A stretch of DNA of 63,462 nucleotides from Verrucomicrobiia bacterium (GTDB lineage Bacteria > Verrucomicrobiota > Verrucomicrobiia > Limisphaerales > DSYF01). The position numbers and the translations under genes are program-made. The first letter of the stretch is position 1; each line of letters begins with the position of its first letter. The notes beneath the pieces are model-generated. The model saw nothing but the letters and a program-made list of their open reading frames with translations, did not search any database and had not been told where the DNA came from. Where the stretch lies: the NCBI GenBank assembly GCA_035765895.1, contig DASTWL010000019.1:1-63462 (forward strand), read 5' to 3'. Positions 62,031-63,462 of this stretch are shown piece by piece.

Positions 62031-63290
62031 ATGACAATTATTCGCTGGTTCCTATCCAAAACCGTCCGCGAGGCGTCGGCCATGAAACGCCACGTTTGGA
62101 AATTGTTGCAGCACCAGCGGGACATTCTGGATGCCGAGGCCATCGCCGGCATCGAGGGCGCCATGGCCAACCTGAATCAGGCGCTCCGCGAAGGCGCCAA
62201 CCGGCCCATGCTCAAGACCTACATGGGACGACTTGAAGAGGCGGCCAACAAATGGCTGAAGCCCTATCCCAATGCCGGCTGGCGCGAAAATGTCGAAGTC
62301 CTGCTCGTGGCGCTGGCAGTCGCCATGGGCATTCGCACGTTCTTCCTGCAACCGTTCAAGATTCCGACCGGTTCCATGCAGCCGACCTTGTTTGGCATCA
62401 CATCCGTGCCCGATTTCAGCAAAATCGCGGCGGAAACGGACGACCCGTCGGAGCAAATGGTCAAGGCCCGCGAAGAGGCAAAGCGGCGGGACAGCCTGAC
62501 TCCTCCCACGGGCTGGGAACGCGTGAGACAATGGTTGGCCGGCGATTCCTACATCCATTTTGTAGCGCCGGCAGACGGTGTTTTGAACGGCGTCAGCGCC
62601 CCGACACGACTGCTGATCTTCAACATCAAACAGACCATCTGGTTCAACGGCCGGGCGCACACGCTCTGGTTTCCGCCCGATCTCGGCAGTGCCACGTTGG
62701 AACAACGGGCGGGCGTCCGGGACGGTGAACATTTCCGCGCCGGCCAGGATGTCTTCAAAATCCGGATCACGAGCGGCGATCATTTGTTCGTGGACCGTTT
62801 TACCTACAATTTCCGTCCGCCCCGGCGCGGCGAAATCATCGTGTTCGAAACCAAGGGCATCTATCCGCTACCGCAGGACCAGTTTTACATCAAACGGCTT
62901 GTGGCCTTGGGCGGTGACCGCGTTCAGATCGGCAATGACCGGCATTTGCGCATCAATGGCAATCGCCTCGACGCCTCGACGCCGCATTTTGAATTCGTTT
63001 ATGGCTTTGACCCCAAGGATCCGCCGCGTGACAGCCAGTTCTCAGGCCACGTAAACCAGTTCGTGGCCAACCAGATTGGCTACCAGCATCCGTTGGCGCC
63101 ACATTTTGAAGATGCTTCGTCGGAATACGACGTGCCGAAGAATTATCTGATGGTCATGGGTGACAACACCATGAACAGCTTTGACTCACGGGCGTGGGGT
63201 GCGTTTCCGAAGTCCAACGTGATTGGCCGGTCGTGCTTTGTGTATTGGCCGCTATCGGGCCGGTTTGGGTGGAACAACTTGGTGCATTGA
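62031..63290 (+). CDS. lepB: Signal peptidase I with extended N-terminus and inserts
   Basis: The 419-residue protein has an N-terminal region of about 80 residues (a helical, soluble-looking part) before the first span (VEVLLVALAVAMGIRTFFL). The catalytic boxes are PTGSMQPTL (Ser nucleophile), GDHLFVDRFTYNF, FYIKRLVALGGD (Lys general base) and MGDNTMNSFDSRAW. An insert of about 90 residues lies between the Ser and Lys boxes and another near VYGFDPKDPP. It is longer than E. coli LepB (324 residues). It should process the many secreted proteins of this organism. Confidence 0.95.
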   Translation: MTIIRWFLSKTVREASAMKRHVWKLLQHQRDILDAEAIAGIEGAMANLNQALREGANRPMLKTYMGRLEEAANKWLKPYPNAGWRENVEVLLVALAVAMGIRTFFLQPFKIPTGSMQPTLFGITSVPDFSKIAAETDDPSEQMVKAREEAKRRDSLTPPTGWERVRQWLAGDSYIHFVAPADGVLNGVSAPTRLLIFNIKQTIWFNGRAHTLWFPPDLGSATLEQRAGVRDGEHFRAGQDVFKIRITSGDHLFVDRFTYNFRPPRRGEIIVFETKGIYPLPQDQFYIKRLVALGGDRVQIGNDRHLRINGNRLDASTPHFEFVYGFDPKDPPRDSQFSGHVNQFVANQIGYQHPLAPHFEDASSEYDVPKNYLMVMGDNTMNSFDSRAWGAFPKSNVIGRSCFVYWPLSGRFGWNNLVH

Positions 63291-63322
63291 AAATCCCAGT
63301 TTGGCGGCAATCTCGGTTGGGC

Positions 63323-63379
63323 TAGTGTGGTGAGTGATTAGTTCGTGCAATAATGCGTGCGACCTGCGAAGGTGGGGGC
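63323..63379 (+). repeat. Possible left end of an IS630-type element
   Basis: The 57 bases between a TA at 63323-63324 and the transposase start are plausible as target site plus terminal inverted repeat of an IS630 element, which inserts at TA. The partner end is outside the window, so the boundary is a guess. Confidence 0.3.
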
Positions 63380-63462
63380 ATGAGCACCGGTCGCCCTTTG
63401 AAACCATTGACCTTGCAGCCCGAAGAGCAAGCCAAGCTCGAACTGATGGCGCGGCGCCCCAA
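63380..63462 (+). mobile_element. IS630-family transposase, N-terminal fragment (continues beyond window)
   Basis: The 27 codons present read STGRPLKPLTLQPEEQAKLE then LMARRP, matching the start of IS630/ISXo8-type transposases (typically a short basic head followed by LTLxxEERxxLExxARR). The DDE domain lies beyond the edge. It stands 89 bases after lepB and is the only recognised mobile element in the window. Confidence 0.65.

Overview
The window is GC-rich and densely coded, and it reads as a chromosomal segment of a free-living or host-associated member of the Verrucomicrobiota. That placement is inferred from gene content. There is a PATR-type beta-strand-repeat surface protein, an orphan verrucomicrobial-style pseudopilin, a GldA/GldF/GldG plus DUF4340 ABC locus, a 33-residue AURKAIP1/COX24-like basic protein, and many large secreted proteins ending in a similar C-terminal domain. 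No rRNA, CRISPR array or phage is visible. One tRNA (Met, CAU) is present.

Left end (1-7.0 kb): an adenylate-kinase-like gene runs off the edge. Upstream of it lies a repeat-rich patch holding a DUF559 nuclease-like gene bracketed by GC-rich palindromes, a 132-bp decayed second copy of the start of the kinase gene, and a zinc-ribbon remnant. Then come eboE and eboB homologues. eboE has been invaded by three kinds of short repeat and is still open. A four-helix-bundle (S23-type) protein, a GAF protein and an S41-like protein lacking the Ser/Lys dyad follow.

7-11.2 kb: one reading frame fuses a low-molecular-weight phosphatase, ribose-5-phosphate isomerase B and serine hydroxymethyltransferase. 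A small proline-rich protein, a STAS protein and a response regulator with a histidine-less Hpt-like tail follow.

11.6-40.7 kb is the centrepiece: a sialoglycan/mucin degradation region. It encodes two GH29 fucosidases, a very large metzincin-type protease, a pseudopilin, a 1777-residue PATR protein, NanA, a divergent GntR-type regulator, a GH20 hexosaminidase, a lipoprotein GH33 sialidase, a YdcF-like protein, a sialate O-acetylesterase, a 1264-residue protein joining an SGNH esterase, two LamG-like domains and a second GH33 sialidase, an AGE-family epimerase, a NanM-like kelch mutarotase and an MFS transporter. The inferred flow is: surface proteins and proteases expose glycans; fucosidases and hexosaminidase trim; esterases deacetylate sialic acids; sialidases release them; the kelch protein mutarotates; the MFS protein imports; NanA cleaves to ManNAc and pyruvate; the epimerase makes GlcNAc. 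The logic resembles nanLET of Bacteroides fragilis. No kinase, NagA or NagB is in the window.

40.7-63.5 kb is mostly housekeeping: purN, hisG, the AURKAIP1-like small protein, a TPR lipoprotein, DUF2203, the Gld-type ABC operon, a thioredoxin-reductase-like protein, hexose-6-phosphate mutarotase, a CII-like regulator, an NfeD/flotillin/zinc-ribbon/carbonic-anhydrase run, rpoD, an MBL-fold hydrolase, a small lipoprotein, tRNA-Met, lepA, lepB, and at the right edge the beginning of an IS630-type transposase.
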